Of a stretch of DNA of 64,000 bases, positions 16,598 to 26,881 are shown one piece after another (the stretch's first letter is position 1; every line of letters begins with the position of its first letter). The DNA lies in NCBI GenBank assembly GCA_007694915.1, contig REEV01000133.1:1-64000 (forward strand). The letters run 5' to 3'. Under the pieces are notes generated by a model. The model worked only from the letters and a program-made list of their open reading frames with translations. It did not search any database and was not told the DNA's origin. The stretch is from Cyanobium sp. PLM2.Bin73. GTDB taxonomy: Bacteria > Cyanobacteriota > Cyanobacteriia > PCC-6307 > Cyanobiaceae. A program made the position numbers and the translations under genes.

Positions 16598-16627
16598 ATT
16601 GTAACGCATTGTTGCGGTCTGTGACAA
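16598..16627 (-). promoter_or_regulatory. Sigma-70-type promoter of hli
   Basis: On the minus strand TTGTCA (-35) and TACAAT (-10) are separated by 18 bases. The -10 ends 25 bases before the hli start codon, giving a very short leader without a Shine-Dalgarno sequence. Read by eye only. Confidence 0.6.
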
Positions 16628-16643
16628 CCCCTTCAACCTTTGT

Positions 16644-17291
16644 TCAGCGCAAGCGTCGCAGGCAGAGCTCCTCGAAGGCCGGTCGCAGCAGGTAGGGATA
16701 CTCGCCCACCCACAGCTTCACCTCCGGCAGCCAGGCGTCGGTGAGCGCGCTGATGCGCGAGAAGTCCTTGCGGTCGCTGAGCACCAGGGTGCGCACCACC
16801 ATCCCGCGGCGGATCTGCTGGTGCTTCTTCTCCATCGGAAAGCGCACCCGTCCCAGGTAGCCGTCCTCGTCCTCCAGCTCCAGGGTGAGCCAGGTGCGGC
16901 GGTTCTCCACCATCTGCAGCCGCCCGCTGCGGTCGGCCTGCTCGCGCCGCTCCTCCAGCAACTCCTGGGTGAACAGATCGCCCACCTCCCCCTCGAAGAT
17001 CGCGGCGGCCGGGTAGCGGCGCAGGGTGGCGTTGCGCCGTCCAGCCTCGACGATCGGTCCCCAGAGGACGTAGAGCAGGGCCGCCACGCCCACCACCAGC
17101 AGGATCGGCGCGAACTGGCTGCGAAAGGCCAGCGTCTGGCTCACCAGCAGGCTGATCACCCCCACGATCACCGAGATCAGCACCCGCTGCAGCAGCTTGC
17201 GGGGGTCGCCGCTGCAGGCATTGAACTGGGGGCCGGTGGCCACCGCCGGGATCAGGCGCTGCAGCTCGCCGGGGCGCAGGGGGATGAGCAT
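16644..17291 (-). CDS. Conserved cyanobacterial membrane protein
   Basis: 215 aa with two N-terminal helices (VLISVIVGVISLLVSQTLAF and ILLVVGVAALLYVLWGPIVE) and a soluble C-terminal domain with FEGEVGDLFTQELLEERREQ and GRVRFPMEKKHQQIRRGMVV. Related proteins are sometimes labelled as phosphate ABC permeases, but nothing in the sequence supports transport, and I leave the function open. It lies just upstream of hli (71 bp), which has its own promoter, and 27 bp downstream of dapB. Confidence 0.7.
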   Translation of the reverse strand: MLIPLRPGELQRLIPAVATGPQFNACSGDPRKLLQRVLISVIVGVISLLVSQTLAFRSQFAPILLVVGVAALLYVLWGPIVEAGRRNATLRRYPAAAIFEGEVGDLFTQELLEERREQADRSGRLQMVENRRTWLTLELEDEDGYLGRVRFPMEKKHQQIRRGMVVRTLVLSDRKDFSRISALTDAWLPEVKLWVGEYPYLLRPAFEELCLRRLR

Positions 17292-17318
17292 CAGATCGGC
17301 CCCATCAACGGCACGCCA

Positions 17319-18197
17319 TCACAGCAGCCGCTCCAGCCCGTACACCAGCCCAGGAAGCTGGCGCACCCGGCGCACGGTGAGCAGCACGCCGGGCATGTAG
17401 GCGGAGCGGTCGATCGTGTCGTGGCGCAGGGTATAGGTTTCGCCCGGGGCGCCGAACAGCACCTCCTGGTGGGCCACCAGACCGGGCAGGCGCACCGAGT
17501 GCAGGCGCAGGCCGCTCTCGCGCAGCCCGCCGCGGCAGCCGGCCAGGGTTTCCTGTTCCTCCACCTCCTGGGGGTTGAAGCTCTTGCCCAGCTCCTCCAT
17601 CAGCTCAGCGGTCTTGATGCAGGTGCCGCTGGGGGCGTCGGCCTTGCGGTTGTGGTGCAGTTCGGTGAGCTCGGCGTGGTCGTAGAAGCGGGCGGCCGCG
17701 GCGGCGGCCTGCTGCAGCAGCACCATGCCCACGGAGAAATTGGGGATCACAGCCCCACCCACCGACGCCTTGTCGGCGAAGGTGGCCAGATCGGCCAGCT
17801 GCTGGGGACTCAGGCCCGTGGTGCCGATCACCGGGTGCACGCCGTAGGCGATGGCGCCGCGGGTGTGCTCGAACACCACCGAAGGATGGGTGAAGTCCAC
17901 CAGCACGGCACCCTGGCCCGGGCCGGCGGTGCGCACCGCCTGGCTGGCCTGGCAGAGGCAACCCTCGAAGTCGGCGGTGACCGCCACCTCCAGCTCGCCC
18001 AGGCCCAGCTCGAGGCCCACATCCGCCCCCTCCTTGCCGGCAGTGGTGTCGATGGCGCCCGCCAGCCGGCAGTCGGGGGCGGCGCTCACCGCCTTCACCA
18101 CCTCGGCGCCCATGCGGCCGAGGGCACCGGCCACCACCACCGCGATCGGCTGGACGGCGGCAGGGTCGGCGGGCGGTGCAGCGGCGGAGCTGGTCAT
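17319..18197 (-). CDS. dapB: 4-hydroxy-tetrahydrodipicolinate reductase
   Basis: NAD(P)H-dependent step of lysine/diaminopimelate synthesis. 292 aa. The nucleotide-binding GALGRMG motif (about 24-30), VDFTHPSV (about 98-105), the catalytic [14 protein letters not shown] loop (about 182-195) and the C-terminal domain are complete. The track ORF runs on to 20150 inside chlH, but the ATG at 18197 gives the family length and leaves a 93-bp divergent promoter region to chlH. Confidence 0.95.
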   Translation of the reverse strand: MTSSAAAPPADPAAVQPIAVVVAGALGRMGAEVVKAVSAAPDCRLAGAIDTTAGKEGADVGLELGLGELEVAVTADFEGCLCQASQAVRTAGPGQGAVLVDFTHPSVVFEHTRGAIAYGVHPVIGTTGLSPQQLADLATFADKASVGGAVIPNFSVGMVLLQQAAAAAARFYDHAELTELHHNRKADAPSGTCIKTAELMEELGKSFNPQEVEEQETLAGCRGGLRESGLRLHSVRLPGLVAHQEVLFGAPGETYTLRHDTIDRSAYMPGVLLTVRRVRQLPGLVYGLERLL

Positions 18198-18290
18198 GGC
18201 GCGCGGAGCATTGCTGCAGAGCCTATGCAGCCCGTTCGCGCCGGGCTTCAAGGTTCGTAAGCTCAAGGCCACAACGCCCGATCCGAGCGC

Positions 18291-21200
18291 ATGTTCACGC
18301 AGGTCCGCTCCGCCAACCGTCGTGTCAGCCCTGGCGGCGACCACAGCGGTGCGGTGATGAAGGCTGTGTACGTAGTGCTCGAGCCCCAGTACCAGAACGC
18401 CCTCACCCTGGCAGCCACCTCCCTCAACGACCAGAACGGCCCCCTGGCGATCGAGCTCAGCGGCTACCTGATCGAGGAGCTGCGTGATCCAGAGAACTAC
18501 GCCCAGTTCTGTGCCGACGTGGCGGCAGCCGATGTGTTCATCGCCTCGCTGATCTTCATCGAAGACCTGGCCCAGAAAGTGGTGGAGGCGGTGGCGCCCC
18601 ACCGCGACCGGTTGAAGGCGGCGGTGGTGTTCCCCTCGATGCCCGAGGTGATGCGCCTCAACAAGCTGGGCAGCTTCTCGATGGCCCAGCTGGGCCAGAG
18701 CAAATCGGCCATCGCCAGCTTCATGAAAAAGCGCAAGGAGGCCGGCGGCGCCGGCTTCCAGGACGCGATGTTGAAGCTGCTCAACACCCTGCCCACGGTT
18801 CTTAAATATCTGCCGGTGGAGAAGGCCCAGGACGCCCGCTCCTTCATGCTCAGCTTCCAGTACTGGCTGGGTGGCACGCCGGACAACCTCAGGAACTTCC
18901 TGTTGATGCTGGCCGACAAATACGTGTTCCCCCGCGGCGGCGACAACGCGGCGTCCGACCGGCCCGCGCTGCAGGTGGCCGAGCCGGTGGTATTCCCCGA
19001 TCTGGGCATCTGGCACCCCCTGGCGCCGGGGATGTTCGAAGACCTCAAGGAATACCTCAACTGGAGCTCCAGCCGCACCGACCTCAGCGACAGGGCCCGG
19101 CGCGGTCCGGTGATCGGCCTGGTGCTGCAGCGCAGCCACATCGTCACCGGCGATGAGGCCCACTACGTGGCCGTGATCCAGGAGATGGAATACCGCGGCG
19201 CCACCGTGATTCCGGTGTTCTGCGGCGGGCTCGACTTCACCAAGCCGGTGAATGCCTTCTTCTACGACCCGCTCAATCCCGAAACCCCACTGGTGGACGG
19301 GGTGGTGAGCCTCACCGGCTTCGCCCTGGTGGGGGGTCCGGCCCGCCAGGACCACCCCAGGGCGATCGAGGTGCTCAAAAAGCTCAACCGCCCCTACATG
19401 GTGGCCCTGCCGCTGGTGTTCCAGACCACCCAGGAATGGGAGGAGAGCGACCTGGGCCTGCACCCGGTGCAGGTGGCCCTGCAAATCGCCATCCCCGAAC
19501 TCGACGGCGCCATCGAGCCGATCGTGCTCAGCGGGCGCGACGACGCCACCGGCAAGGCCCACACACTGCAGGACCGGGTGGAGGCGATCGCCGAGCGCTC
19601 GATCCGCTGGGCCTCCCTGCGCATCAAGCCCCGGGCCCAGAAGAAGCTGGCGATCACCGTGTTCAGCTTCCCGCCCGACAAGGGCAACGTGGGCACCGCC
19701 GCCTACCTCGACGTGTTCGGCTCGATCCACCGGGTGATGGAGGAGATGGCGGCCAAGGGCTACGACGTGGGCGGCCTGCCCAAGACGGCCAAGGCGCTGA
19801 TGGAGGCGGTGCTCTCCGATCCCGAGGCGATGGAGGGGGCGCCGGAGCTGGCGATCGCCCACCGCATGAGCGTGGAGGAGTACGAGCGGCTCACCCCCTA
19901 CTCCGAGCGCCTGGAGGAGAACTGGGGCAAGCCGCCCGGCACCCTCAACAGCGACGGCACCAACCTGCTGATCTACGGCCGCCACTTCGGCAACGTGTTC
20001 GTGGGCGTGCAGCCCACCTTCGGCTACGAGGGCGACCCGATGCGGCTGCTGTATTCGCGCAGCGCCAGCCCCCACCACGGCTTCGCCGCTTACTACACCT
20101 ACCTGGAGAAGGTGTGGGGCGCCGATGCGGTGCTGCACTTCGGCACCCACGGCTCCCTGGAGTTCATGCCCGGCAAGCAGATGGGCATGAGCGACACCTG
20201 CTACCCCGATTCCCTGATCGGCGCCCTGCCCAACCTCTACTACTACGCGGCCAACAACCCCAGCGAGGCCACGATCGCCAAGCGGCGCGGCTATGCCGAA
20301 ACGATCTCCTACCTCACGCCGCCGGCCGAGAACGCCGGCCTCTACAAGGGCCTCAAGGAGCTGGGCGAACTAGTGGGCAGCTACCAGCAGCTGCGCGAGG
20401 GCAGCCGGGGTGTGCAGATCGTGAACGCGGTGGTGGAAACGGCGCGCCAGTGCAACCTCGACAAGGACGTGGCCCTGCCGGAGGCGGACGCGGCTGAGCT
20501 GGATCTGGCCGAACGCGACGGGGTGATCGGCGCGGTGTACCGCCAGCTGATGGAGATCGAGAGCCGGCTGCTGCCCTGCGGCCTGCACACGATCGGCAAG
20601 CCCCCCACCGCTGAGGAGGCGATCGCCACCCTGGTGAACATCGCCGCCCTGGAGCGGGAGGAGGAGAGCATCCGCTCCCTGCCGGGGCTGCTGGCCGAGA
20701 GCCTGGGCCGCACGATCGCCGACGTGTACAAGGGCAATGACGAGGGCGTTCTCGCCGATGTGGAACTCAACCGCCGCATCACCGAAACCAGTCGTGTCGC
20801 GGTGGGCGCCATGGTGCGCAGCGTCACCGGCAGCGATGGCCGGGTGACCCTGCGGCGCAACTTTGGCTGGCTGTTTGATTGGCTCAACTCTGTGGGCTTC
20901 AAGCTGCCCAGCCCCTGGCTGCGGGCCTGCTGCGGGGCCGGTTTTGTGAGCGTGAATTCCACCGAGCTCGACAAGCTTTTCGCCTACCTGCAGTTCTGCC
21001 TGGAGCAGATCTGCGCCGATCAGGAGATGGAGAGCCTGCTCAAGGCGCTCGACGGCGAATACGTGCTGCCCGGCCCCGGCGGCGATCCGATCCGCAACCC
21101 CGGCGTGCTGCCCAGCGGCAAGAACATCCACGCCCTCGATCCCCAGGCCATCCCCACCCGCGCCGCCATCGCCGCCGCCAAGGGCGTGGTGGACAAGCTG

Positions 21201-22307
21201 ATCGAGCGCCAGCGGCAAGAGCAGGGAACCTGGCCGGAAACGATTGCCTGCGTGCTCTGGGGCACCGACAACATCAAGACCTACGGCGAATCCCTGGCCC
21301 AGATCCTCTGGTTCATCGGCGTCAAGCCCGTGCCCGATTCCCTCGGCCGGGTGAACAAGCTCGAACTGATCTCCCTGGAGGAGCTGGGCCGGCCCCGCAT
21401 CGATGTGGTGGTGAACTGCAGCGGCGTGTTCCGCGACCTGTTCATCAACCAGATGGGCCTGATCGACCAGGGGGTGAAGATGGCCGCCGAGGCCGATGAG
21501 CCCCTGGCGATGAACTTCGTGCGCAAGCACGCCCAGGAGCAGGCCGAAAAGGAGGGCATCTCCCTGCGCGATGCCGCCACCCGCGTGTTCTCCAACGCCA
21601 GCGGCAGCTATTCCTCGAATGTGAATCTGGCGGTGGAGAACAGCACCTGGGAGGAGGAGGGCGAGTTGCAGGAGATGTACCTCTCCCGCAAGACGTTCGC
21701 CTTCAACGCCGACAACCCCGGCGAGATGAACCAGAACCGCGAGGTGTTCGAGGCGGCGATGAAAACCGCCGACGTCACCTTCCAGAACCTGGATTCCGCC
21801 GAGATTTCGCTCACCGATGTGAGCCACTACTTCGACTCCGATCCCACCAAGCTGATCCAGGGACTGCGTGACGACGGCAAAGCGCCCACGAGCTACATCG
21901 CCGACACCACCACCGCCAACGCCCAGGTGCGCTCCCTGAGCGAAACGATCCGCCTCGATTCGCGCACCAAGCTGCTCAACCCCAAGTGGTATGAGGGCAT
22001 GCTCAATTCCGGCTACGAGGGTGTGCGGGAAGTGGCCAAACGGCTCAACTTCACCCTGGGCTGGAGTGCCACCAGCGGCGCGGTGGACAACTTCGTGTAT
22101 GAGGAGGCCAACGACACCTTCATCAACGACCCGGAGATGCGCCAGCGGCTGATGGACCTCAACCCCCACAGCTTCCGCCGCATCGTGGGCACACTGCTTG
22201 AGGTGAACGGCCGCGGCTACTGGGAGACCAGCGACGAGAACATCGCCCAGCTGCAGGAGCTCTACCAGCAGATCGAGGACAAGATCGAGGGGGTGAGCGA
22301 GGGTTGA
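18291..22307 (+). CDS. chlH: Magnesium chelatase subunit H
   Basis: Porphyrin-binding subunit that inserts Mg2+ into protoporphyrin IX with ChlI and ChlD, the first committed step to chlorophyll. 1338 aa, full length. The N-terminal ChlH domain has [20 protein letters not shown] (about 26-45); the CobN-like core has [16 protein letters not shown] (about 615) and the late [20 protein letters not shown] block. The ATG at 18291 matches the usual picocyanobacterial N-terminus ([11 protein letters not shown]). It is divergent from dapB and convergent with the RPH-like gene. Confidence 0.97.
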   Translation: MFTQVRSANRRVSPGGDHSGAVMKAVYVVLEPQYQNALTLAATSLNDQNGPLAIELSGYLIEELRDPENYAQFCADVAAADVFIASLIFIEDLAQKVVEAVAPHRDRLKAAVVFPSMPEVMRLNKLGSFSMAQLGQSKSAIASFMKKRKEAGGAGFQDAMLKLLNTLPTVLKYLPVEKAQDARSFMLSFQYWLGGTPDNLRNFLLMLADKYVFPRGGDNAASDRPALQVAEPVVFPDLGIWHPLAPGMFEDLKEYLNWSSSRTDLSDRARRGPVIGLVLQRSHIVTGDEAHYVAVIQEMEYRGATVIPVFCGGLDFTKPVNAFFYDPLNPETPLVDGVVSLTGFALVGGPARQDHPRAIEVLKKLNRPYMVALPLVFQTTQEWEESDLGLHPVQVALQIAIPELDGAIEPIVLSGRDDATGKAHTLQDRVEAIAERSIRWASLRIKPRAQKKLAITVFSFPPDKGNVGTAAYLDVFGSIHRVMEEMAAKGYDVGGLPKTAKALMEAVLSDPEAMEGAPELAIAHRMSVEEYERLTPYSERLEENWGKPPGTLNSDGTNLLIYGRHFGNVFVGVQPTFGYEGDPMRLLYSRSASPHHGFAAYYTYLEKVWGADAVLHFGTHGSLEFMPGKQMGMSDTCYPDSLIGALPNLYYYAANNPSEATIAKRRGYAETISYLTPPAENAGLYKGLKELGELVGSYQQLREGSRGVQIVNAVVETARQCNLDKDVALPEADAAELDLAERDGVIGAVYRQLMEIESRLLPCGLHTIGKPPTAEEAIATLVNIAALEREEESIRSLPGLLAESLGRTIADVYKGNDEGVLADVELNRRITETSRVAVGAMVRSVTGSDGRVTLRRNFGWLFDWLNSVGFKLPSPWLRACCGAGFVSVNSTELDKLFAYLQFCLEQICADQEMESLLKALDGEYVLPGPGGDPIRNPGVLPSGKNIHALDPQAIPTRAAIAAAKGVVDKLIERQRQEQGTWPETIACVLWGTDNIKTYGESLAQILWFIGVKPVPDSLGRVNKLELISLEELGRPRIDVVVNCSGVFRDLFINQMGLIDQGVKMAAEADEPLAMNFVRKHAQEQAEKEGISLRDAATRVFSNASGSYSSNVNLAVENSTWEEEGELQEMYLSRKTFAFNADNPGEMNQNREVFEAAMKTADVTFQNLDSAEISLTDVSHYFDSDPTKLIQGLRDDGKAPTSYIADTTTANAQVRSLSETIRLDSRTKLLNPKWYEGMLNSGYEGVREVAKRLNFTLGWSATSGAVDNFVYEEANDTFINDPEMRQRLMDLNPHSFRRIVGTLLEVNGRGYWETSDENIAQLQELYQQIEDKIEGVSEG

Positions 22308-22319
22308 TCCCCGGCCCGA

Positions 22320-24953
22320 TCACTCGCCAGTGGCGCCATCGGGGGCATCTGGGGCATCGAGGATCGTCACCTCGCCTGTGGCGCCATTCACGCGCACCTG
22401 ATCGCCGTCGTTGAGCCGCTCGGTGGCATTCATCACGCCCGCCACTGCGGGCAAGCCGTATTCGCGCGCCACGATGGAGCCGTGGGAGAGCGCACCGCCG
22501 GTCTCCATCACCAGGGCGCCGGCCTGCAGAAACAGCGGCGTCCAGGCCGGATCGGTGCCCCGGCAGACGAGCACCTCTCCCGGGGCAAGATCGGCACCGA
22601 GCGGCTGCACCACCACCTTGACGCGCCCCTGATGGGTACCGGCAGACACCGGCAGCCCCCTGAGCATGGAGTCGCCGTCCTGCGCAGGAATGCCGAAGAT
22701 GGCCTCCCCGTCGGAGCTCATCCAGCGGGGTACGGCGCGGCGGTTGATCTCCCGCTCGTAGTCGGCGCGGGCCGCCGCGGCCTTCGCCCGTAGATCGCCG
22801 GCCCTGCCTTGCTCATGGGCCAGCAGATCGTCGCAGCCCAGGAAAATCACATCCTCAACCCGATCCAGCACGCCCCTGGCCACCAGCTCGCCGCCCGCAT
22901 CCAGCAGGATCCGGCGGGCGATGGCAATCATGCGCGCGCCCTCGAATTTGGGTTGCTCGCGCAGGCCCGCCAAGCCGCGATAGCAGCGCAGCTGCCAGGC
23001 GAACAGGCGCGCCTGCAGCCCGCCCCTGACAGCCCGCACGCGGGCGATGAGATCCTGCGCAGCCCTGTCGGCCTCTGCGCGCTGGCGCTGAAACTGCGCC
23101 TCCTGATCGCCTCCTCCAGGGGCTTGCCCGTAGCTGCGCAGCAGCTCCAGCACATAGGCCGGCGCTTCGCTCCAGCGGGCCATGCCGGGATCGATCTCGC
23201 GCACGGCGCGATGGCCGAACCGGCGCAGGAAGGCGACCACCCCGGGGTGGTCGGCGGTGGGATCCACCCCCTCAGCCCGGAGACGCCTGGCCAGCCGCCA
23301 GAGCGTCAGTCCCATCTCGGTGGTGATGTTGTGTGGCAGCGCCCGCTGCAGGGGGGCAAACAGGCTGTCGTCCGCCAGCCAGGCCGCCAGCTGGCGGCGC
23401 AAGGCAGCCTCAGCCATCAGCCCGGGGGTCATCACCGCCACCGGGGTGATCCAGATGATCGCCCCTCGCCGCCCCAGCCCATCGCGGATGAACGCCACCC
23501 GGGCCCGCATCGATGGCAGCCGTTCGGCCTCCCGCTCCAGCCGGCGAATGGCGGCATCGGTTTCGGCCAGCACCCGCAGGCGTGCCTGCTCGGGGTTGAG
23601 CGCTGCCATCAGCCCACGCCAGGCCAGCCATGCGGCCAGGGGCACCAGCCGCCACCGGAAGCCGATCCCAGGGCCGCGGCCGATGATGCGCTCGCCCTCG
23701 CGCTCCCCGTAGGCCAGCAGCGCCTCGCCTGTGATCGGATCCTTGTCTGCAGCGGCCCTGGCCAGTTGCCGCCAGCGTGCGGGCTTGCGCAGAAGCTCGG
23801 TGAGATCCACGAACAGCCGCCCGGCGGCCACCTTGAGCCAGGGCAGATGGCGCTCGGGCCGCCCAGTCACGGCATGGGCAAAGCCGCCCACCAGCACCCG
23901 CCAGTAGTCGATGCCGGCAGGGGTGAAGGGCTCGAGCATCTGCTGAGCGTGAACGTTGAAGCTCAGGTAGAGACGCAACCCGGCCTCAGGACTGGGCAGC
24001 GGTTCGGGCAGCGGAAACAGCGAGGTGATCGGGCGCGACTGCACGAGATAGGGCTGCCCCGCCGCCAGGGCCCACTCCAGGTCCTGGGGGCTGCCGAAAT
24101 GCTGCTGGGCGCGAACGCCCAGGGCGGCCAGGGCCCTGACCTCATCCGGCTGCAGCGTCGGGATGCGCCGTCGGTGCTCCGGCATCGGACGCTGGATGGT
24201 TCCCACGCCCTCGCGCTGGATGAGCACCTGCTTGTCGGCCAGCTGCTGCTCGATCACCTGGCCCCGGTGATCGAGCACCCAGGTGTCGGGGCTGACATGG
24301 CCGCCCACCACCGCCTCTCCCAGGCCGAACGAGGCGGCGAGCAGCATCCGGTCTCGGCGGTGGTTGAGGGGATTGGCGGTGAACAGCACACCGGAGCGGT
24401 CTGCATCCACCATCCGCTGCACCACCACGGCGATCCCCAGGCCGGCCTGATCCAGTCCCACCCGCTGGCGGTAGGCCACCGCGCGCGGATTCCAGAGCGA
24501 GGCCCAGCAGCGACGCACCGCATCACAGACCTGATCGGGACCTTCGATGGCCAGGACGCTGTCGTGCTGGCCGGCGAAACTCGCTGTGGGGAGATCTTCA
24601 GCCGTGGCCGACGAGCGCACCACAACCAGTCCTCCCCCGAGCCGGGCATAGGCCCGCCGGATCGCATCGGCCACCGGCGTGGGAATGAAACCGGCGATCA
24701 GGCGCTCCCGCAGCGCCTGGCTGGCCTCAGCCAGATGGGCAGGATCCGCGGCGGCGATCTCCTCCACCACGGCACGCAGAGGCTCAGTGAAACCGTTCGC
24801 GGCCACAAAGTGGTGATAGGCCTGCGTCAGCACCACAAAGCCCTCGGGCACGGGCAAGCCGGCAGCGCCCAGGGCGCCGAGGCTTGCCGCCTTGCCGCCC
24901 GCCACCATCAGATCGCCGGGGCCCAGGCTCTCGAGGCTGCGGATGTAGGTCAT
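22320..24953 (-). CDS. Rifampicin phosphotransferase-like / PEP-synthase-like dikinase
   Basis: 877 aa. An N-terminal ATP-grasp domain (about 1-320) contains GGKAASLGALGAAGLPVPEG and VVRSSATAEDLPTASFAGQH. A long middle domain (about 330-760) follows, and the swivelling phospho-His domain closes the protein with GGALSHGSIVAREYGLPAV (His near 822). PEP synthase and PPDK carry a TIM barrel after the His domain; none exists here. The order ATP-middle-His and the length match rifampicin phosphotransferases. Whether rifamycins are the substrate cannot be told. The ATG at 24953 was chosen; it lies 33 bp after the folP stop. Confidence 0.8.
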   Translation of the reverse strand: MTYIRSLESLGPGDLMVAGGKAASLGALGAAGLPVPEGFVVLTQAYHHFVAANGFTEPLRAVVEEIAAADPAHLAEASQALRERLIAGFIPTPVADAIRRAYARLGGGLVVVRSSATAEDLPTASFAGQHDSVLAIEGPDQVCDAVRRCWASLWNPRAVAYRQRVGLDQAGLGIAVVVQRMVDADRSGVLFTANPLNHRRDRMLLAASFGLGEAVVGGHVSPDTWVLDHRGQVIEQQLADKQVLIQREGVGTIQRPMPEHRRRIPTLQPDEVRALAALGVRAQQHFGSPQDLEWALAAGQPYLVQSRPITSLFPLPEPLPSPEAGLRLYLSFNVHAQQMLEPFTPAGIDYWRVLVGGFAHAVTGRPERHLPWLKVAAGRLFVDLTELLRKPARWRQLARAAADKDPITGEALLAYGEREGERIIGRGPGIGFRWRLVPLAAWLAWRGLMAALNPEQARLRVLAETDAAIRRLEREAERLPSMRARVAFIRDGLGRRGAIIWITPVAVMTPGLMAEAALRRQLAAWLADDSLFAPLQRALPHNITTEMGLTLWRLARRLRAEGVDPTADHPGVVAFLRRFGHRAVREIDPGMARWSEAPAYVLELLRSYGQAPGGGDQEAQFQRQRAEADRAAQDLIARVRAVRGGLQARLFAWQLRCYRGLAGLREQPKFEGARMIAIARRILLDAGGELVARGVLDRVEDVIFLGCDDLLAHEQGRAGDLRAKAAAARADYEREINRRAVPRWMSSDGEAIFGIPAQDGDSMLRGLPVSAGTHQGRVKVVVQPLGADLAPGEVLVCRGTDPAWTPLFLQAGALVMETGGALSHGSIVAREYGLPAVAGVMNATERLNDGDQVRVNGATGEVTILDAPDAPDGATGE

Positions 24954-24985
24954 CGGCACCAGGGCAGCACCGGTGGCTGCGTGGA

Positions 24986-25849
24986 TCAGCCCACCACAGC
25001 CTGGACCATCCGCGCCACCTGGGCGATCGGGCCCACATCGTGCACCCGCAGCGCCGCCGCACCGCCGGCCACGGCCAGGGCGCACACCGCGGCGGTGCCC
25101 CAGAGGCGCGCCCGCGGGCGGGGCTCGTCCAGCACCGCACCGATGAAGCGCTTGCGCGACGGGCCCACCAGCAGGGGGAAGGGCGGCTCAGCCTGGCCGG
25201 GGCTGGCGGTGGCCAGCTCGGCCAACCGCCGCAGCAGCTCCAGGTTGTGGTCGGTGGTCTTGGCGAAGCCCAGGCCCGGGTCCCACACGATCTGCTCGCG
25301 GCGCACGCCGGCCGCCAGGGCGGCGGCGGTGGCCGCCTCCAGTTCGGCGCGCACCTCCGCCACCACGTCGCCATACACCGCCAGCTCGTCCATCGAGCGG
25401 CTGTCGCCGCGGCTGTGCATGAGCACGTAGGGGCAGCCGCGAGCGGCGATCAGGGGCAGCATCGCCGGATCGCGCCCGCTGCAGCCGCGCACGTCGTTGA
25501 TCCAGTCGGCGCCGGCGGCCAGGGCCGCCTCAGCCACCGAGGCATGAAAGGTGTCCACCGAGATCGTGATCGCCGGCTGGGCGGCGCGGATCGCCTCCAG
25601 GGGTGGCAGCAGCCGCTCCAGCTCCTGCTGGGGGCCCACCATCACGGCCCCAGGGCGGGTGCTCTGGCCGCCGAGATCGAGCACATCGGCCCCCTGGGCC
25701 ACCATCCGGGCCGCCACCCGCGCGGCCTGGTCCATGCCGGCGATGCGGCCCCCATCGCTGAAGGAATCGGGAGTGAGGTTGATCACCCCCATCACCAGGG
25801 GACGCCGACCCCAGCGGAAGCCGGAATCGCCCCGCAGCGGCCCGGTCAC
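24986..25849 (-). CDS. folP: Dihydropteroate synthase
   Basis: Joins p-aminobenzoate to the pterin in folate synthesis. 287 aa. [16 protein letters not shown] (about 19-34), [11 protein letters not shown] (about 57-67), the [10 protein letters not shown] and INDVRG blocks and the C-terminal [15 protein letters not shown] are all present. The start overlaps the tpiA stop by 4 bases (ATGA), so the two are coupled. The RPH-like gene follows 33 bp after its stop. Confidence 0.95.
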   Translation of the reverse strand: MTGPLRGDSGFRWGRRPLVMGVINLTPDSFSDGGRIAGMDQAARVAARMVAQGADVLDLGGQSTRPGAVMVGPQQELERLLPPLEAIRAAQPAITISVDTFHASVAEAALAAGADWINDVRGCSGRDPAMLPLIAARGCPYVLMHSRGDSRSMDELAVYGDVVAEVRAELEAATAAALAAGVRREQIVWDPGLGFAKTTDHNLELLRRLAELATASPGQAEPPFPLLVGPSRKRFIGAVLDEPRPRARLWGTAAVCALAVAGGAAALRVHDVGPIAQVARMVQAVVG

Positions 25850-26589
25850 ACCCGCGCCGGCACCTGGTAATTGGCGATGCGGGCAAAGCTCTCGGCATCC
25901 AGCGAGGCGCCGCCCACCAGCACCCCGTCGATGTCGCTCTGGGCCATCAGGTCGTCGATCGTGGCCGGGTTCACCGAGCCGCCGTACTGAACCACCACCT
26001 CCGGGTTGCCCACCCAGCCGCGGATCAGGGCGCAGATGCGGTTGGCCTCCTGGGCCGGGCAGGTCTTGCCGGTGCCGATGGCCCAGATCGGCTCGTAGGC
26101 CACGATCAGGCGGGCGGGATCCACATCCTCCAGGCCCTGCTCGATCTGGCGGTGAATCACGCGCTCCGTTTCAGCGGACTCGCGCTGGTCGAGGCTCTCG
26201 CCCACGCACAGGATCGGCACCAGCCCATGGCGCTGGGCGGTGCGGGCGCGCAGGTTGATCTGTTCGTCGCTCTCGCAGAAGTACTTACGCGGCTCGCTGT
26301 GGCCCACGATCGCGTGGCTGACGCCGTGCTCCTCGAGCATCGCCGCCGAGATCATGCCGGTGTAGGCGCCCTTCTCGTCCCAGTGCACGTTCTGGGCGGC
26401 AATCGCCACGCCGGTGCCGGCCAGGTGGCGGTTGAGGGTGGGAATGGCGGTGAATGGCGGGGCGATCACCACCTCGCGATCATCCGGAAGCTCGGCGATC
26501 AGCGGGCGGAAGGTGGCGGCGAAGGCCCGCGTCTCGGCGCAGGTCATGTGCATCTTCCAGTTGCCTGCAATGACGGCCTTGCGCACCAT
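25846..26589 (-). CDS. tpiA: Triosephosphate isomerase
   Basis: Interconverts dihydroxyacetone phosphate and glyceraldehyde-3-phosphate for the Calvin cycle and glycolysis. 247 aa. AGNWKMH (with the catalytic Lys), the catalytic His in [12 protein letters not shown], the catalytic Glu in [14 protein letters not shown] and the phosphate loops VQYGGSVNP and VGGASL are all visible. The ATG at 26589 ([14 protein letters not shown]) is preferred over the TTG 24 bases upstream. It starts an apparent tpiA-folP-RPH-like unit. Confidence 0.96.
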   Translation of the reverse strand: MVRKAVIAGNWKMHMTCAETRAFAATFRPLIAELPDDREVVIAPPFTAIPTLNRHLAGTGVAIAAQNVHWDEKGAYTGMISAAMLEEHGVSHAIVGHSEPRKYFCESDEQINLRARTAQRHGLVPILCVGESLDQRESAETERVIHRQIEQGLEDVDPARLIVAYEPIWAIGTGKTCPAQEANRICALIRGWVGNPEVVVQYGGSVNPATIDDLMAQSDIDGVLVGGASLDAESFARIANYQVPARV

Positions 26590-26654
26590 GAGCTTGCTGA
26601 TCACCACGGCCAAACGCTAATGGGCCACCGGTCAGCTGCCCGCCGGGCCCCCTC

Positions 26655-26846
26655 TCAGCCGCCCGCCGGGCCATCAACCACCAGTTCGCGGCCATCGAGG
26701 AGCACCGCATCACCTGGAGCCAGCTGGCGGCCGCGGCGCAGCTCGATGGTGCCGTTCACGCGCACGTCACCACGCTGGATGCGCAGCTTGGCCTCGCCGC
26801 CGGTGGCCGCCAGGCCGTGGAATTTGAGGAACTGATCGAGCTTCAA
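26655..26846 (-). CDS. S4-domain RNA-binding protein
   Basis: A small S4 domain: LDQFLKFHGLAATGGEAKLR, IQRGDVRVNGTIELRRGRQL, then PGDAV. YbcJ-type proteins of this size bind structured RNA and are linked to ribosome or tRNA work. The start is uncertain. The TTG at 26846 gives 63 aa and begins at the conserved LKLDQFLK; the GTG at 26897 gives 80 aa but overlaps the divergent ABC transporter start by 16 bases. The first 17 residues of the longer form (EVRASRHAKGRGVQRP) look unlike the family. Confidence 0.7.
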   Translation of the reverse strand: MKLDQFLKFHGLAATGGEAKLRIQRGDVRVNGTIELRRGRQLAPGDAVLLDGRELVVDGPAGG

Positions 26847-26881
26847 CGGGCGCTGAACCCCACGACCCTTAGCGTGCCGCG

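Noticed and set aside
17319-20150. 943-aa minus-strand ORF covering dapB and part of chlH
   Set aside because: Only the last 292 residues are DapB. The rest is the antisense of chlH in a high-GC codon pattern, rich in His/Gln/Gly/Val with no family.
22809-25430. 873-aa plus-strand ORF opposite the RPH-like gene and folP
   Set aside because: It spans two well-supported minus-strand genes and shows no family resemblance.
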